From positions 1-55,657 of the forward strand of contig JAIYDC010000080.1 in assembly GCA_027487685.1 (NCBI GenBank): 55,657 nucleotides of DNA, written 5' to 3'. The stretch is from Pseudomonadota bacterium (lineage in GTDB: Bacteria; Bdellovibrionota; Bacteriovoracia; Bacteriovoracales; Bacteriovoracaceae). How positions within the stretch are numbered: the first letter of the stretch is position 1; each line of letters begins with the position of its first letter. The notes beneath the pieces were generated by a model. The model was not told the origin of the DNA, did not search any database, and saw nothing but the letters and a program-made list of their open reading frames with translations. This document shows positions 9,008-17,749 of the stretch, piece after piece. The translations under genes were made by a program, and so were the position numbers.

Positions 9008-9031
9008 TGCTTCTAGCTCCGAGTGATTTAT

Positions 9032-9997
9032 ATGAACTATCGGTGCAGTAGCTCTCGTCTTAACCGTCTTAAATCCTCGGAGTCAAACTTTGCCGCTTAT
9101 GACGCCACTTTTAGTGAGTGGTATAATGAGGGAGTGAAGACTGATCTAAATACTACCGGCTATCTTCCTTCTAAGCCCCTGGCCTCTAGGGCCCAGGCTT
9201 CCAAGGACGTTGTGCCCAAGCTCGCTCCGACAAGGCTACCCGCTAAGGGCTCTCCCGATTACAAGTTAGATCTCTCAGGGAACACCAAGCCTGGAGCATC
9301 TGCTCCCTCCCTTCCAAGTCTCCCACTGCCTCCCACACCGTCTATTCCTAGTGTTCCCCAAATAGATGCTGACATCCCATCTCCGGTCAGTGAAGCCGTG
9401 GAGGCCAAGGCCAATGCTGTTGCTAAAAAGGAGATGGAGAAGATCGTCCGCGATGAGGTCAAACCTGGCTCGGTACGTAAGCCTCTGGTGATCTTTATTA
9501 AGGGACTTGACCTTTTCAGTTCCCCCTCTAAGAGCGAGGGTGGCTACGCCGGGGTCGGACGAATCGCCCAGAGCATCGAGGGATCGCGGACCTTTGGTTG
9601 GGATCAGAAAGATGAGATTGCCACTGAGGTCGCAAAAATTCACCGTGATTTTCCGGTCGTCCTCGTGGGCCATAGCCTGGGTGGTGACACGGCGGTGGAG
9701 ATTGCCGATGAATTTGATTCTCTGAAACAAGGATTCAGACCTATCGATCTTCTAGTTACAATCGACGCCGTAGGATTTTCCAATGATATCATTCCGCAGA
9801 ATGTGAAGCAGCACCTGAATATCTTCGGCGAGACGAGTCTCTTTCTCAACGATGGCCCTCATGTGGCCCGGCGAGAAGAAAAAACCAATGTGAGAAATAT
9901 TCTCTCTCCCTTGGACCATACAGAGATTGACGACGACCGGGAGGTCCAATTTGAAGTCGTTGACCTCATCCAGCAAACTCTCGCCTCTCGGCCCTAA
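9032..9997 (+). CDS. Alpha/beta-hydrolase (lipase-like) with Pro-rich linker
   Basis: A 321-residue protein with a low-complexity N-terminal half (Ser/Pro/Ala-rich, residues about 70-125, including PSLPLPPTPSIPSVP) and a C-terminal alpha/beta-hydrolase core (about 150-315). The nucleophile elbow is VGHSLGGD. A downstream TIDAVGFSND can provide the acid and LDHTEID the histidine of a triad. There is no signal peptide, so it is either cytoplasmic or exported by another route. ATG 9032 is preferred to GTG 9023 because GAGTG lies at ribosome-site distance from it. It converges with the REC-HPt gene, overlapping its end by 4 bp. The substrate is unknown. Confidence 0.7.
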   Translation: MNYRCSSSRLNRLKSSESNFAAYDATFSEWYNEGVKTDLNTTGYLPSKPLASRAQASKDVVPKLAPTRLPAKGSPDYKLDLSGNTKPGASAPSLPSLPLPPTPSIPSVPQIDADIPSPVSEAVEAKANAVAKKEMEKIVRDEVKPGSVRKPLVIFIKGLDLFSSPSKSEGGYAGVGRIAQSIEGSRTFGWDQKDEIATEVAKIHRDFPVVLVGHSLGGDTAVEIADEFDSLKQGFRPIDLLVTIDAVGFSNDIIPQNVKQHLNIFGETSLFLNDGPHVARREEKTNVRNILSPLDHTEIDDDREVQFEVVDLIQQTLASRP

Positions 9998-10695
9998 TCC
10001 CGGAACGTCACCTTAAGTCTTGATAGGTAAAGCTCATACTTTGAAAAGAGTGGCCAGAGGGCACCGAGATTCTTCTCCCGTGCCTCTGCTTCGATTAATC
10101 TCCCCAGTTCACCCAGCTCCGAAAAGCCATAGGACCCAGCAGCTCCGAATAACTTATGGCCTATGCTCTCTGCTATGTTATAGTCCTCGACACGTAGGGC
10201 CTCCTTTAGGAGTCTAATCTCCGCGGAGCGTTTGGCTAGATACAGTGGAATGGCATCCGCAAGGTCTCGGTCTACCGCGACCGTGATGTCGCCGGCGCTG
10301 TCGCGGATGGCGCACAACAGCTCTTCGGGCACCACGGGCTTGGTTACGTGGGCGTGACAGCCTGCCTCGAGGCTGCGAGCGACGTCTTCCTCTCGTGCAG
10401 AAGCGGTTAGGGCGATAATTGGTTTCGGTGCAGATCCCGAGTGCTCCCAATACTCATGAATTTTTCGAGTCGCCTTATGGCCATCCATCACCGGCATCTG
10501 GATGTCCATCAGGATGAGATCGAAGTGGACCTCGCGAACCATGGCCAGCGCTTCTTCCCCATTGGTGGCTTCTACGAGCTCCCAAGGGAAGGATCTGAGG
10601 AATAGTCTAATCACTAAACGACTTTCAGGATTATCATCCACAAGAAGAATGCGAAAGTGCTGTTCTTCAGGGATTTGCCGTTTAGGCGGATACAT
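9994..10695 (-). CDS. Response-regulator receiver plus HPt phosphotransfer protein
   Basis: Signalling protein of 233 residues with two phospho-acceptor domains. The receiver domain (about 13-130) has the acidic pair Asp20-Asp21, phospho-acceptor Asp64 in LILMDIQMP and Lys119 in VTKP. The HPt domain (about 145-233) has the histidine His180 in ESIGHKLFGAAGSYGF. There is no DNA-binding output and no kinase domain, so it most likely shuttles phosphate within a multi-step relay or was split from a hybrid kinase. ATG 10695 with GGAG upstream is clearly better than the extended frame. No sensor kinase lies nearby, so its partner is encoded elsewhere. A hairpin terminator separates it from the upstream protease gene. 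Confidence 0.85.
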   Translation of the reverse strand: MYPPKRQIPEEQHFRILLVDDNPESRLVIRLFLRSFPWELVEATNGEEALAMVREVHFDLILMDIQMPVMDGHKATRKIHEYWEHSGSAPKPIIALTASAREEDVARSLEAGCHAHVTKPVVPEELLCAIRDSAGDITVAVDRDLADAIPLYLAKRSAEIRLLKEALRVEDYNIAESIGHKLFGAAGSYGFSELGELGRLIEAEAREKNLGALWPLFSKYELYLSRLKVTFRD

Positions 10696-10732
10696 GATTT
10701 TCTCCTGATCCTTCACCCGGCGCTGGAATTTG

Positions 10733-10766
10733 AAAAGGAACAAGGCCCCCAATAGAGGGGGCCTTG
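10733..10766 (-). terminator. Rho-independent terminator after the S1 protease gene
   Basis: A perfect 10-bp stem (CAAGGCCCCC/GGGGGCCTTG, 10741-10766) with a 6-nt loop is followed on the minus strand by TTCCTTTT. It lies 6 bp past the protease stop codon. Confidence 0.8.
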
Positions 10767-10772
10767 GATCAG

Positions 10773-12023
10773 TTAGATTGTGTCGGTTACGAGTCGGCCA
10801 GTGCGTGCCGCATCCAGAAATTCTGCAAGCCCTCCAGTAGGTGAGTTACCCTGGCCCAGCCAAGAGGTGTTTAAGCGACCGTAGTAGTCAGAGAGGTCAT
10901 TTCCGCAGGCCGCACCGCCGCCGTGGAGCTGTCCAACGACCCGTTTTGATGAGTTAAAGAGTGGCGAACCGGATGATCCTGGTTCTGTTGTTCCTTTATC
11001 CCAGTCAATCACTCGAACGTGAGTTCCGTCGCCTGGAGAACTCTGGCCACCATAAGAGGAGATGACGGCATTCTCGTTTTCAAAGGAAATCGATTTCTCA
11101 TCGACGCTGGGATGGTGAATAGCGACAACTGGGGTATCGTGACCTGTCGTTGTTGCGTCCCATCCGGCATATTTCACTTTCCACTTAGGATCTGGCTGAG
11201 CGTTTAAACGCACGAGAGTAAAGTCCGAACGATTCCCGCTCACGAGATGGGTGGCACCGGACTGGAAGTCAGTGAGCTTGCCGTCACGGCCACCGCCGCA
11301 GGCCGAGGTCTGGTAGTTCCAGTAGACCACCAGAGAGGCTGCTGTTGCGGCCGTGATCCGACAGTGCGCAGCTGTCATAAAGTACGGCGTGCGATCTCCG
11401 GCCGTGTTATTGACCATGAAGCCGGTGCAGAAGCGAGAGCCTCCGGTAGAAATCACGGCGACAGCATTGACCTGATTCTCCCACCCCTTGGAGTCGCTGC
11501 AGGCAACATCTACGTTACAGCTACCGGCCTTAAGTGTTGTCTGACCGAAGGCCCGAAAGCCCTGGCCCACATGACCCAGCTCGATATCAACCTGACCTAC
11601 GACTGACTCAGGTGCTGTAACTTCAATGACAACGTCGTCCGACATGATCACAGGTGTCCAAAGTTCACTATTAACGTTATTGTCTTTAGCGGTAAAGGAA
11701 CGGATGAATTGGGTACGATCCGCCGAGTAAATAGTGAGTTCCGCACCCGGGGGAAGACTGAAGCGTGTGAAGCCAAAGTTCAAAGAGACCGCGTTGGGTG
11801 CAGTCACTTGATGAGTCCAGACATAATCGCTACCAGATTTTTCCCAGGTGGGTTTTACGGATAAACGGTGGGGAACCGCAAAACGCGGTGCCTCGCCTTT
11901 CTTCTCGGCTTCGAGCTCTTGATCGTGCAGGGCCTGGACGTCCAGAGGACGGAGGTAACTGGAGCTGGCGGAAAAGGCTTCAAACGAAAGGGCCAGTACG
12001 GCAAATGCTGCAAAATATCTCAT
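10773..12023 (-). CDS. Secreted trypsin-fold protease, lysyl-endopeptidase-like
   Basis: Predicted extracellular or periplasmic S1-type serine endopeptidase of 416 residues. It has a signal peptide (about 1-18), a beta-rich pro-region (about 20-165), and a catalytic domain starting near KAGSCNVDVAC. The triad reads His220 (MTAAHC), Asp267 (RSDFTLVRL) and Ser353 (PGSSGSPLF). Paired cysteines such as SCNVDVAC, RFCTG and SACGGG match the Lysobacter lysyl-endopeptidase subgroup, but specificity toward Lys is only inferred. The start has an AGGAGGAGAC ribosome site directly upstream. It is one of three S1-type proteases in this window. Confidence 0.9.
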   Translation of the reverse strand: MRYFAAFAVLALSFEAFSASSSYLRPLDVQALHDQELEAEKKGEAPRFAVPHRLSVKPTWEKSGSDYVWTHQVTAPNAVSLNFGFTRFSLPPGAELTIYSADRTQFIRSFTAKDNNVNSELWTPVIMSDDVVIEVTAPESVVGQVDIELGHVGQGFRAFGQTTLKAGSCNVDVACSDSKGWENQVNAVAVISTGGSRFCTGFMVNNTAGDRTPYFMTAAHCRITAATAASLVVYWNYQTSACGGGRDGKLTDFQSGATHLVSGNRSDFTLVRLNAQPDPKWKVKYAGWDATTTGHDTPVVAIHHPSVDEKSISFENENAVISSYGGQSSPGDGTHVRVIDWDKGTTEPGSSGSPLFNSSKRVVGQLHGGGAACGNDLSDYYGRLNTSWLGQGNSPTGGLAEFLDAARTGRLVTDTI

Positions 12024-12181
12024 GTCTCCTCCTTGAGAACTGTATTAGATAAAACGATAGAGACAAAAATTCTGAGTGCCATCTAACATTTACTCTCATC
12101 CGCCGCGGGGTGTCTGAGTGCTTTTGTCGAATATTTATCCCTCCTCTGTTCTGGACAACTTTTCACATGATTCATATATTC

Positions 12182-12206
12182 AACTTTGTTAACTATTAAT
12201 AAAGTT
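12182..12206. promoter_or_regulatory. MarR-type operator overlapping the marR promoter
   Basis: A 25-bp imperfect palindrome, AACTTTGTTAA / CTA / TTAATAAAGTT, matches in 10 of 11 positions per arm. It ends 4 bp before the marR ATG and contains a -10-like TATTAA. Size, A+T content and position fit an autoregulatory MarR-family operator. Confidence 0.55.
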
Positions 12207-12210
12207 CACT

Positions 12211-12630
12211 ATGCTGACAGACCTTATTTTTTCCTCGATTCCTTTTGCTGTCCGGACGCTCCGGCGCTCCTGTGCCTCGTCTCTGGCCGGGGAAATCACG
12301 TTTCAACAGTTCAGGGTTCTCTCCCAGGTTCACGAAGGTATGGGGCAAACACAGATTTCCCAGAACCTTCAGATTTCCGTCGCCGCCGTTTCAAAGTTCG
12401 TTGACCTCCTGGTCAAGCGGGAACTCGTTAAGCGCGCCCCCGGAGAGGACCGGCGCAGCCATCGGCTAACCCTGACCCGAGAAGGGGACAAGCTTCGGCG
12501 GACGGTGCACGATGCCGTGGCCCGAGAGCTTCAGCGGAACTTGAAAAAACTCAATAAACAAGAACTTTCCGACCTCGAGCAAGGCCTGTCAGTGCTCGAT
12601 AAACTCATGGGATTAGTCAATGAAAAGTAG
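12211..12630 (+). CDS. MarR-family transcriptional regulator
   Basis: Small winged-helix repressor of 139 residues. The core (about 25-100) shows FQQFRVLSQVHE, the recognition-helix region QISQNLQISVAAVSKFVDLLVKR, and the wing motif RAPGEDRRSHRLTLTREG, all typical of MarR. It heads an operon with a TolC-family protein and an RND pump, so it very likely controls their expression in response to small amphipathic or phenolic compounds. A palindrome at 12182-12206 overlaps its own promoter region. No ribosome site is visible before the ATG. Confidence 0.88.
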   Translation: MLTDLIFSSIPFAVRTLRRSCASSLAGEITFQQFRVLSQVHEGMGQTQISQNLQISVAAVSKFVDLLVKRELVKRAPGEDRRSHRLTLTREGDKLRRTVHDAVARELQRNLKKLNKQELSDLEQGLSVLDKLMGLVNEK

Positions 12631-13858
12631 ATTCACACCGTTCCTTCTCCTAATTCTCGCCTCAATGCCCAGCGGTGCCACCACCCTCAAGGAAGCCTTC
12701 ACTCTAGCACGGGGGAATATGGAATCTCTGAAGCGGGCCTCAGTCCAGGTCACCCAGACCGAGGAGCAAAAGATTCAGGCACGGGCCGCTGTTCTTCCGA
12801 CTATTGCTGGTGTGGGGTCATATACCCGGATTGATCCACCTGCCCAGGCGGGGAGAAGCCCGTTTCTCCTTACGCGGCAATACTCGGCGGCGATACGGCT
12901 CAGCCAACCGATCCTGAGAGGGGGTGTCCTATCCGCTTACCAGCTTGCCCAGGATAATCTCCTCCTGGCCCGCTACCAGCGCGATGCGACTGAACTCAGT
13001 CTGTATCAGCTTGTCATTAATTCCTACTACAATGTCGCAAGTTCGCAGGTCGATGTGAAGAACGTAGACGAGCTCCTGCGCTTTAGCCGAGAGCGTGTCC
13101 GAGACATCCGAGATCGAACGGCCATCGGCAGGTCGCGCAAGGGAGAACTGGTGGAGGCCGAGGCCCAGCTGCATATCGCTGAGTCCCAGTACCAGCAAAC
13201 GTTGATTGGCCTAGAGGAAGCAGAACGGAACTACGAGTTCCTTACCCTGGCCAAGCCAGGACAAATCATCCTTGAAGCGGCCATCCCTGACATCACTGCG
13301 CCTCTAGGCGATTACCTTTCGAAAGTGCGCACAAGACCTGACGTCCTGGCGGGCCTGCAAGAGGCAACCGTGGCAGGTCGGCAGATCGAAATCGCCAAGG
13401 GGGGCCATTACCCGCAGGTTGACCTCACGAGTAACTACTTTATCGATCGGACCGGGGTTCTCGCCACATCTGAATGGGACGTCGGCGTGCAGGTGAGTGT
13501 TCCGCTTTTCCAGGGTGGGGGAGTCGCTTCTCAAGTCCGGGCCGCGGCCGAGGGGCGTCGCATCGCCGAACTCCGTGGCGCCGAGACACTTCGAAGTGCT
13601 GAGCGTGACATCACCATAAATTATCAGAACCTGCTGAAGATCAGAGAGCAATTAAAGTCCCTGCGTGAAGCGCTCCGCAAATCAGAAGAAGTCTATCGGC
13701 TGAACAAGCGTGATTACCAGTTGGGTCTTGTGACCAATCTTGACGTCTTACAATCACTAAATCTTTATATTGAGACGAAGCGCTCTTATGATGGTCTCGT
13801 TTCCATAGGCCATTTAAATTACAGAAACCTTGAAGCTCTCACAGGAGTTATCCCATGA
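12620..13858 (+). CDS. TolC-family outer-membrane efflux protein
   Basis: Outer-membrane channel subunit of an efflux or secretion pump. The 412-residue product has a signal peptide (about 1-20, cleaved near SGATT) and two halves, each with the long helical hairpins and short strands of the OEP fold. Examples are TLKEAFTLARGN at the start of repeat one, ILRGGVLSAYQLAQ, and VPLFQGGGVASQVRAAAEG in repeat two. Its ATG overlaps the marR end by 11 bp and its stop overlaps the RND start by 4 bp (ATGA), so the three genes are transcribed together. Confidence 0.9.
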   Translation: MKSRFTPFLLLILASMPSGATTLKEAFTLARGNMESLKRASVQVTQTEEQKIQARAAVLPTIAGVGSYTRIDPPAQAGRSPFLLTRQYSAAIRLSQPILRGGVLSAYQLAQDNLLLARYQRDATELSLYQLVINSYYNVASSQVDVKNVDELLRFSRERVRDIRDRTAIGRSRKGELVEAEAQLHIAESQYQQTLIGLEEAERNYEFLTLAKPGQIILEAAIPDITAPLGDYLSKVRTRPDVLAGLQEATVAGRQIEIAKGGHYPQVDLTSNYFIDRTGVLATSEWDVGVQVSVPLFQGGGVASQVRAAAEGRRIAELRGAETLRSAERDITINYQNLLKIREQLKSLREALRKSEEVYRLNKRDYQLGLVTNLDVLQSLNLYIETKRSYDGLVSIGHLNYRNLEALTGVIP

Positions 13859-16800
13859 GCCTCTCCGACATCTCAATCCGAAAACCTGTTTTTGCCTGGA
13901 TGCTCATGGCGGCCATGATCATCTTCGGTTACCTTTCCATGCGCGGTATGGGGGTCAGTCAGCTTCCCGATGTGGATTTTCCGGTGGTGAATATTTCTGT
14001 CAACTACGATGGCGCTGCCCCTGAAGTGATGGAACTCGATGTGATCGATCCCATCGAGTCCGCCGTCCTATCCGTTGAGGGGGTGAAGACCCTGTCCTCA
14101 TCGGCACGCCTCGGATCGGCCAATATCTCCGTCGAATTTGGTTTGGAGAAGAACATCGACGTCGCCGTTGCGGAAATTGAGGCCCGAATTAACCAGGCCA
14201 ACCGTTTCCTCCCAGAATCTATCGATCCCCCGATCATTACGAAAGTGAATCCTGATGACCGCCCCATCATGTGGCTCGCGGTCTCTTCAGAGACTTGGTC
14301 ACGAAAAGACCTGATGGCCTTCGTCCGTGATAACCTCAAAGATCAGTTCCAAACGGTTTCCGGGGTCGCTGATGTCTTCCTGGGTGGCTACGTCGAACCC
14401 AACCTTCGAGTCTGGGTTTCCAACGAAAAACTCAACCAATACCAACTGACCGTGAACGATCTCATCTCGGCCATCCAGTCCGAGCACAAAGAATCACCCT
14501 CCGGTTTTATTGAAGACCCCCTGATGGAGAAAAACGTTCGAACTCTTGGCGAGGCCACAAGTGTCGCCCAATTCGAGCAGCTTCCCATCATCCGCCGTGG
14601 GGGCGCACCGAATTTCGTTCCGATCTATATGCGAAACGTTGTCTCGGTGGAAGAGGGTCTCGCTGATGTGAGACGCTTCTCGCGGGTCAATGGCAAGACG
14701 GCCATTGGGCTGGGTGTGCGGAAACAGAGGGGCTCAAACGCTGTAGACGTGGCGACAGGTATAAAAAAGAAAATGACCGAGATCCGTAAAAACCTGCCTA
14801 AAGGTGTGTCCATCGGTCTTAACTTTGATACCACCAAATTCATCGAGGACTCTGTTCACGAGCTCTCCTTCACCATGATTCTCTCGGCCCTCCTTACGGC
14901 CGTCGTTTGCTGGCTCTTCCTCGGGTCATTCACGGCAACCATCAACGTTATCCTTGCAATTCCGACCTCGATTCTTGGTGCCTTCATCATCTTGAAGTAT
15001 ATGAACTTCACCCTGAACACTTTTACCCTCCTGGGCTTGTCGCTATCCATCGGAATCGTGGTCGACGACGCCATCATGGTGCTCGAAAACATTTACCGCC
15101 ATCATGAAGAAGGTAAAGATAAGGTGCGCGCTTCACTCGACGGGGCCAATGAGATCTCCTTCGCTGCTCTCGCCGCGACGGTGGCGATTATCGCTATCTT
15201 CTTTCCGGTCGCCCTGATGGATGGCATCATAGGAAAGTTTTTCTTTCAGTTCGGGATTACCATGTCCGTTGCTGTGGCCCTCTCCTACGTTGAGGCTCTC
15301 ACTCTTACGCCGATGCGAACCAGTCAGTTTATGGAGGATACGACACGCCAGTCGAAGCTTGGCCGTGCCGTGGACAGCCTTTTTGAACGAGTCACGACAC
15401 TTTACCGCTCGGCGCTTGAAAGGGCCCTTAATCATCGACTCATTGTTCTCTCCACTTCTTTGATCTTCTTTGCTGGGTCTCTCTACCTGGTGAAGCTTAT
15501 CCCAAAGGAATTCACCCCCGCCCAGGATACGTCCTCTTTTATGGTTCGACTCAAAACAGCTGATGGCTCGTCTCTAGAGTTCACTGACGTCGCAACTCGA
15601 GAAGTTGAGGCCTACTTTGCTAAGCGCAAGGAAGTGAAGCGCTTCTTTGTTTCAGTCGGAGGCTTTGGCGGCGGAGGTGGGAGCGAGTCGAACTCAGCGA
15701 TGATGTTCATTACTCTTCTTGATCCCGATAAGAGGCCGGTAGACCCAACCAAAAATAGGCCTTTAAAACAGCTCGAACTCCTCGACATCTACCGCCAGGA
15801 TTTTAAGCAATTTAAAAAGGCCAAGGTCTTCGTGCAGGACACATCCCAGGGCGGTTTTAGTGCATCTGGGCGAGGTTTCCCCGTGGAGTTCACTCTTACA
15901 GGCGGCAACTGGCGGACGCTGGTGGATGCCTCGAAAGCGGTCATGGAAGACATGAAGGCCTCAAAAATTTACACCGACATTGACACCGACTACAAAGAAT
16001 CTGTGATGGAAATTCAGATTTTCCCTAACCGGGAGCAGGCCAAACTGCGCGGGGTCTCCGTTCAGGAAATTGGCGTCACGATCAATGCAATGATTGGCGG
16101 AGTGATCGTCGGCAAGTATTCAAAGGACGGTCACCGCAATGATATCAGGATCAAAATGTCCGATGCTTCCAAGGGCCGGCTCGACGACCTGAAGAAGATC
16201 TACGTTCGAAACACCCGTGGCGAGCTGGTCAAGCTTCTCGACGTTGTCAATGTGAAGGAACTTCCTGGTGTCCAAACCATCAACCGCCGTCAGCGTCAAA
16301 GGGCCGTCACTATTTTCGCTGGAGTCGCTTCAGGAAAATCCCAGGGAGAGGCCCTGGATAAAGTCCGTGACCTAACTCGTAAGCATCTTCCTCCAGGGTA
16401 TGGACTGGTAGAGTCCGGCTCCTCGGAAACCTTTCGGGAAACTTTCCGAAGCCTTCTTTTCGCTCTGGGCCTTGGTGTGATCGTCGCTTATATGATTCTC
16501 GGTGCTCAGTTCAATAGTTTCCTTGATCCCATCACAGTTCTGGTAGCGTTGCCCTTCAGTATCTCGGGAGCATTCATAGGTCTCTGGGGCCAGGGACAAT
16601 CCCTTAACATGTACTCAATGATCGGTTTGATCCTCCTGATGGGTATTGTTAAAAAGAATTCTATCCTTTTGGTCGATTTCACCAACCAGCGCAGAGATGA
16701 GGGACTCGGGGTTCGCGATGCGCTCAGGGATGCATGCCCGAAGCGGCTTCGACCGATTCTTATGACGACGTTTTCAACCGTTGCCGGGGCCGTTCCCCTG

Positions 16801-16947
16801 GCCTTCTCGATCGGCCCTGGCTCCGAATCACTCAAACCCATGGCGGTGGCGATCATTTGGGGAAGTCTGATTTCAACAGTACTCACCCTAGTTGTAGTTC
16901 CTGCATTCTACTCGCTCCTGGCGCAAGAGCGGCGACGGATCCCTTAA
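13855..16947 (+). CDS. RND-family multidrug efflux permease (HAE-1/AcrB type)
   Basis: Inner-membrane proton-drug antiporter of 1030 residues. It begins with the usual SDISIRKPVFAWM helix, followed by the first periplasmic region. Helix 4 carries the proton-relay pair Asp404-Asp405 (VVDDAIMVLENIYRH), and helix 10 has the lysine of MGIVKKNSILLVDF near 933. The C-terminal helices include RPILMTTFSTVAGAVPLAF. Motifs are closest to the MdtB/MdtC-AcrB class rather than heavy-metal pumps. It is co-transcribed with marR and tolC, but no periplasmic adaptor (MFP) gene is present between or after them; see findings. Confidence 0.95.
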   Translation: MSLSDISIRKPVFAWMLMAAMIIFGYLSMRGMGVSQLPDVDFPVVNISVNYDGAAPEVMELDVIDPIESAVLSVEGVKTLSSSARLGSANISVEFGLEKNIDVAVAEIEARINQANRFLPESIDPPIITKVNPDDRPIMWLAVSSETWSRKDLMAFVRDNLKDQFQTVSGVADVFLGGYVEPNLRVWVSNEKLNQYQLTVNDLISAIQSEHKESPSGFIEDPLMEKNVRTLGEATSVAQFEQLPIIRRGGAPNFVPIYMRNVVSVEEGLADVRRFSRVNGKTAIGLGVRKQRGSNAVDVATGIKKKMTEIRKNLPKGVSIGLNFDTTKFIEDSVHELSFTMILSALLTAVVCWLFLGSFTATINVILAIPTSILGAFIILKYMNFTLNTFTLLGLSLSIGIVVDDAIMVLENIYRHHEEGKDKVRASLDGANEISFAALAATVAIIAIFFPVALMDGIIGKFFFQFGITMSVAVALSYVEALTLTPMRTSQFMEDTTRQSKLGRAVDSLFERVTTLYRSALERALNHRLIVLSTSLIFFAGSLYLVKLIPKEFTPAQDTSSFMVRLKTADGSSLEFTDVATREVEAYFAKRKEVKRFFVSVGGFGGGGGSESNSAMMFITLLDPDKRPVDPTKNRPLKQLELLDIYRQDFKQFKKAKVFVQDTSQGGFSASGRGFPVEFTLTGGNWRTLVDASKAVMEDMKASKIYTDIDTDYKESVMEIQIFPNREQAKLRGVSVQEIGVTINAMIGGVIVGKYSKDGHRNDIRIKMSDASKGRLDDLKKIYVRNTRGELVKLLDVVNVKELPGVQTINRRQRQRAVTIFAGVASGKSQGEALDKVRDLTRKHLPPGYGLVESGSSETFRETFRSLLFALGLGVIVAYMILGAQFNSFLDPITVLVALPFSISGAFIGLWGQGQSLNMYSMIGLILLMGIVKKNSILLVDFTNQRRDEGLGVRDALRDACPKRLRPILMTTFSTVAGAVPLAFSIGPGSESLKPMAVAIIWGSLISTVLTLVVVPAFYSLLAQERRRIP

Positions 16948-16966
16948 AGGGGATCCGTTCCTTTTC
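16935..16966 (+). terminator. Terminator of the efflux operon
   Basis: A 9-bp stem (ACGGATCCC/GGGATCCGT) with a 6-nt loop spans the RND stop codon and is followed by TCCTTTT. Confidence 0.7.
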
Positions 16967-16975
16967 GAAGTTGTA

Positions 16976-17749
16976 TTAGGCCGGCGCTTTAAGGCCTAGA
17001 TACGCCTCGATACCCGGCTCGACCTCGCCAAAGTAGCTGACCTTGCCTTGGTGGAGCACCATGACCTTGTTGCAGACCTGCCGGATTTGGTCTGGGGAGT
17101 GGGAGACAAAAATCGTGGCCCCTGCCTTCTCAATAAATGAGCGCATGCGTTGGGCAAGTTTTTTTTGAAAGAAGACGTCCGCCCCGTCCAGGACCTCGTC
17201 TAGGATGAGGATGTCCGTGGGAACAGCGGAGATAAGCGAGAGAAGGAGCCGTGATTGCATCCCTTTCGAGTATTTTTTAAAGGGTACATCGATGAAGTGG
17301 CCCAGCTCAGAGAATTCCGCCGCCTCTTCTACGATTGGCCCCACATCCCGAATCTTAGGGAAGAATAAGCGTGCGAGGAGCTGAGCATTTTCCCTCCCCG
17401 TGAGTTCAGGCATAATGCCGGTACCGGTGTCGAAGATCGCCCGGATCTCGGTGCTGCTATTGATTGTGCCGTACTGGGGGGTCATCATACCGGCGATGCA
17501 CCGGCAGAGAGTCGTCTTACCCGAGCCGTTGACCCCGAGAATGCCAATCCGCATCCCACGCTCGACGGAGAAAGTTACACCCCGCAAGACCGAGTAGAGC
17601 TCTGTGCGCTGGAAGAAAAAATTTAAAGGATGAGTCACCGCAGAGACAAAGACATCTCGAAGGTCCCGCTGGTGGTAGTGGTCTAATTCGAAGAAGACCC
17701 GTAGGTCTTTCACTTGGAGAAGGACTTCAGAGCTTGAGGTAGAAGTCAT
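16976..17749 (-). CDS. ABC transporter ATPase, polysaccharide export type (Wzt/KpsT/TagH)
   Basis: Nucleotide-binding subunit of an ABC-2 exporter for surface polysaccharide or teichoic-acid-like polymers. The 257-residue product has Walker A GVNGSGKTT (72-80), the signature YSKGMQSRL (160-168) with SKGMQ in place of LSGGQ as in this subfamily, Walker B ILILDEVLDG (180-189), and the switch His217 (FVSHS). The insertion between the N-terminus and Walker A (HYHQRDLRDVFVSAVTHP) is characteristic of KpsT/TagH/Wzt. There is no C-terminal sugar-binding domain of the O9a Wzt type. Its start overlaps the permease gene by 23 bp. Confidence 0.9.
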   Translation of the reverse strand: MTSTSSSEVLLQVKDLRVFFELDHYHQRDLRDVFVSAVTHPLNFFFQRTELYSVLRGVTFSVERGMRIGILGVNGSGKTTLCRCIAGMMTPQYGTINSSTEIRAIFDTGTGIMPELTGRENAQLLARLFFPKIRDVGPIVEEAAEFSELGHFIDVPFKKYSKGMQSRLLLSLISAVPTDILILDEVLDGADVFFQKKLAQRMRSFIEKAGATIFVSHSPDQIRQVCNKVMVLHQGKVSYFGEVEPGIEAYLGLKAPA

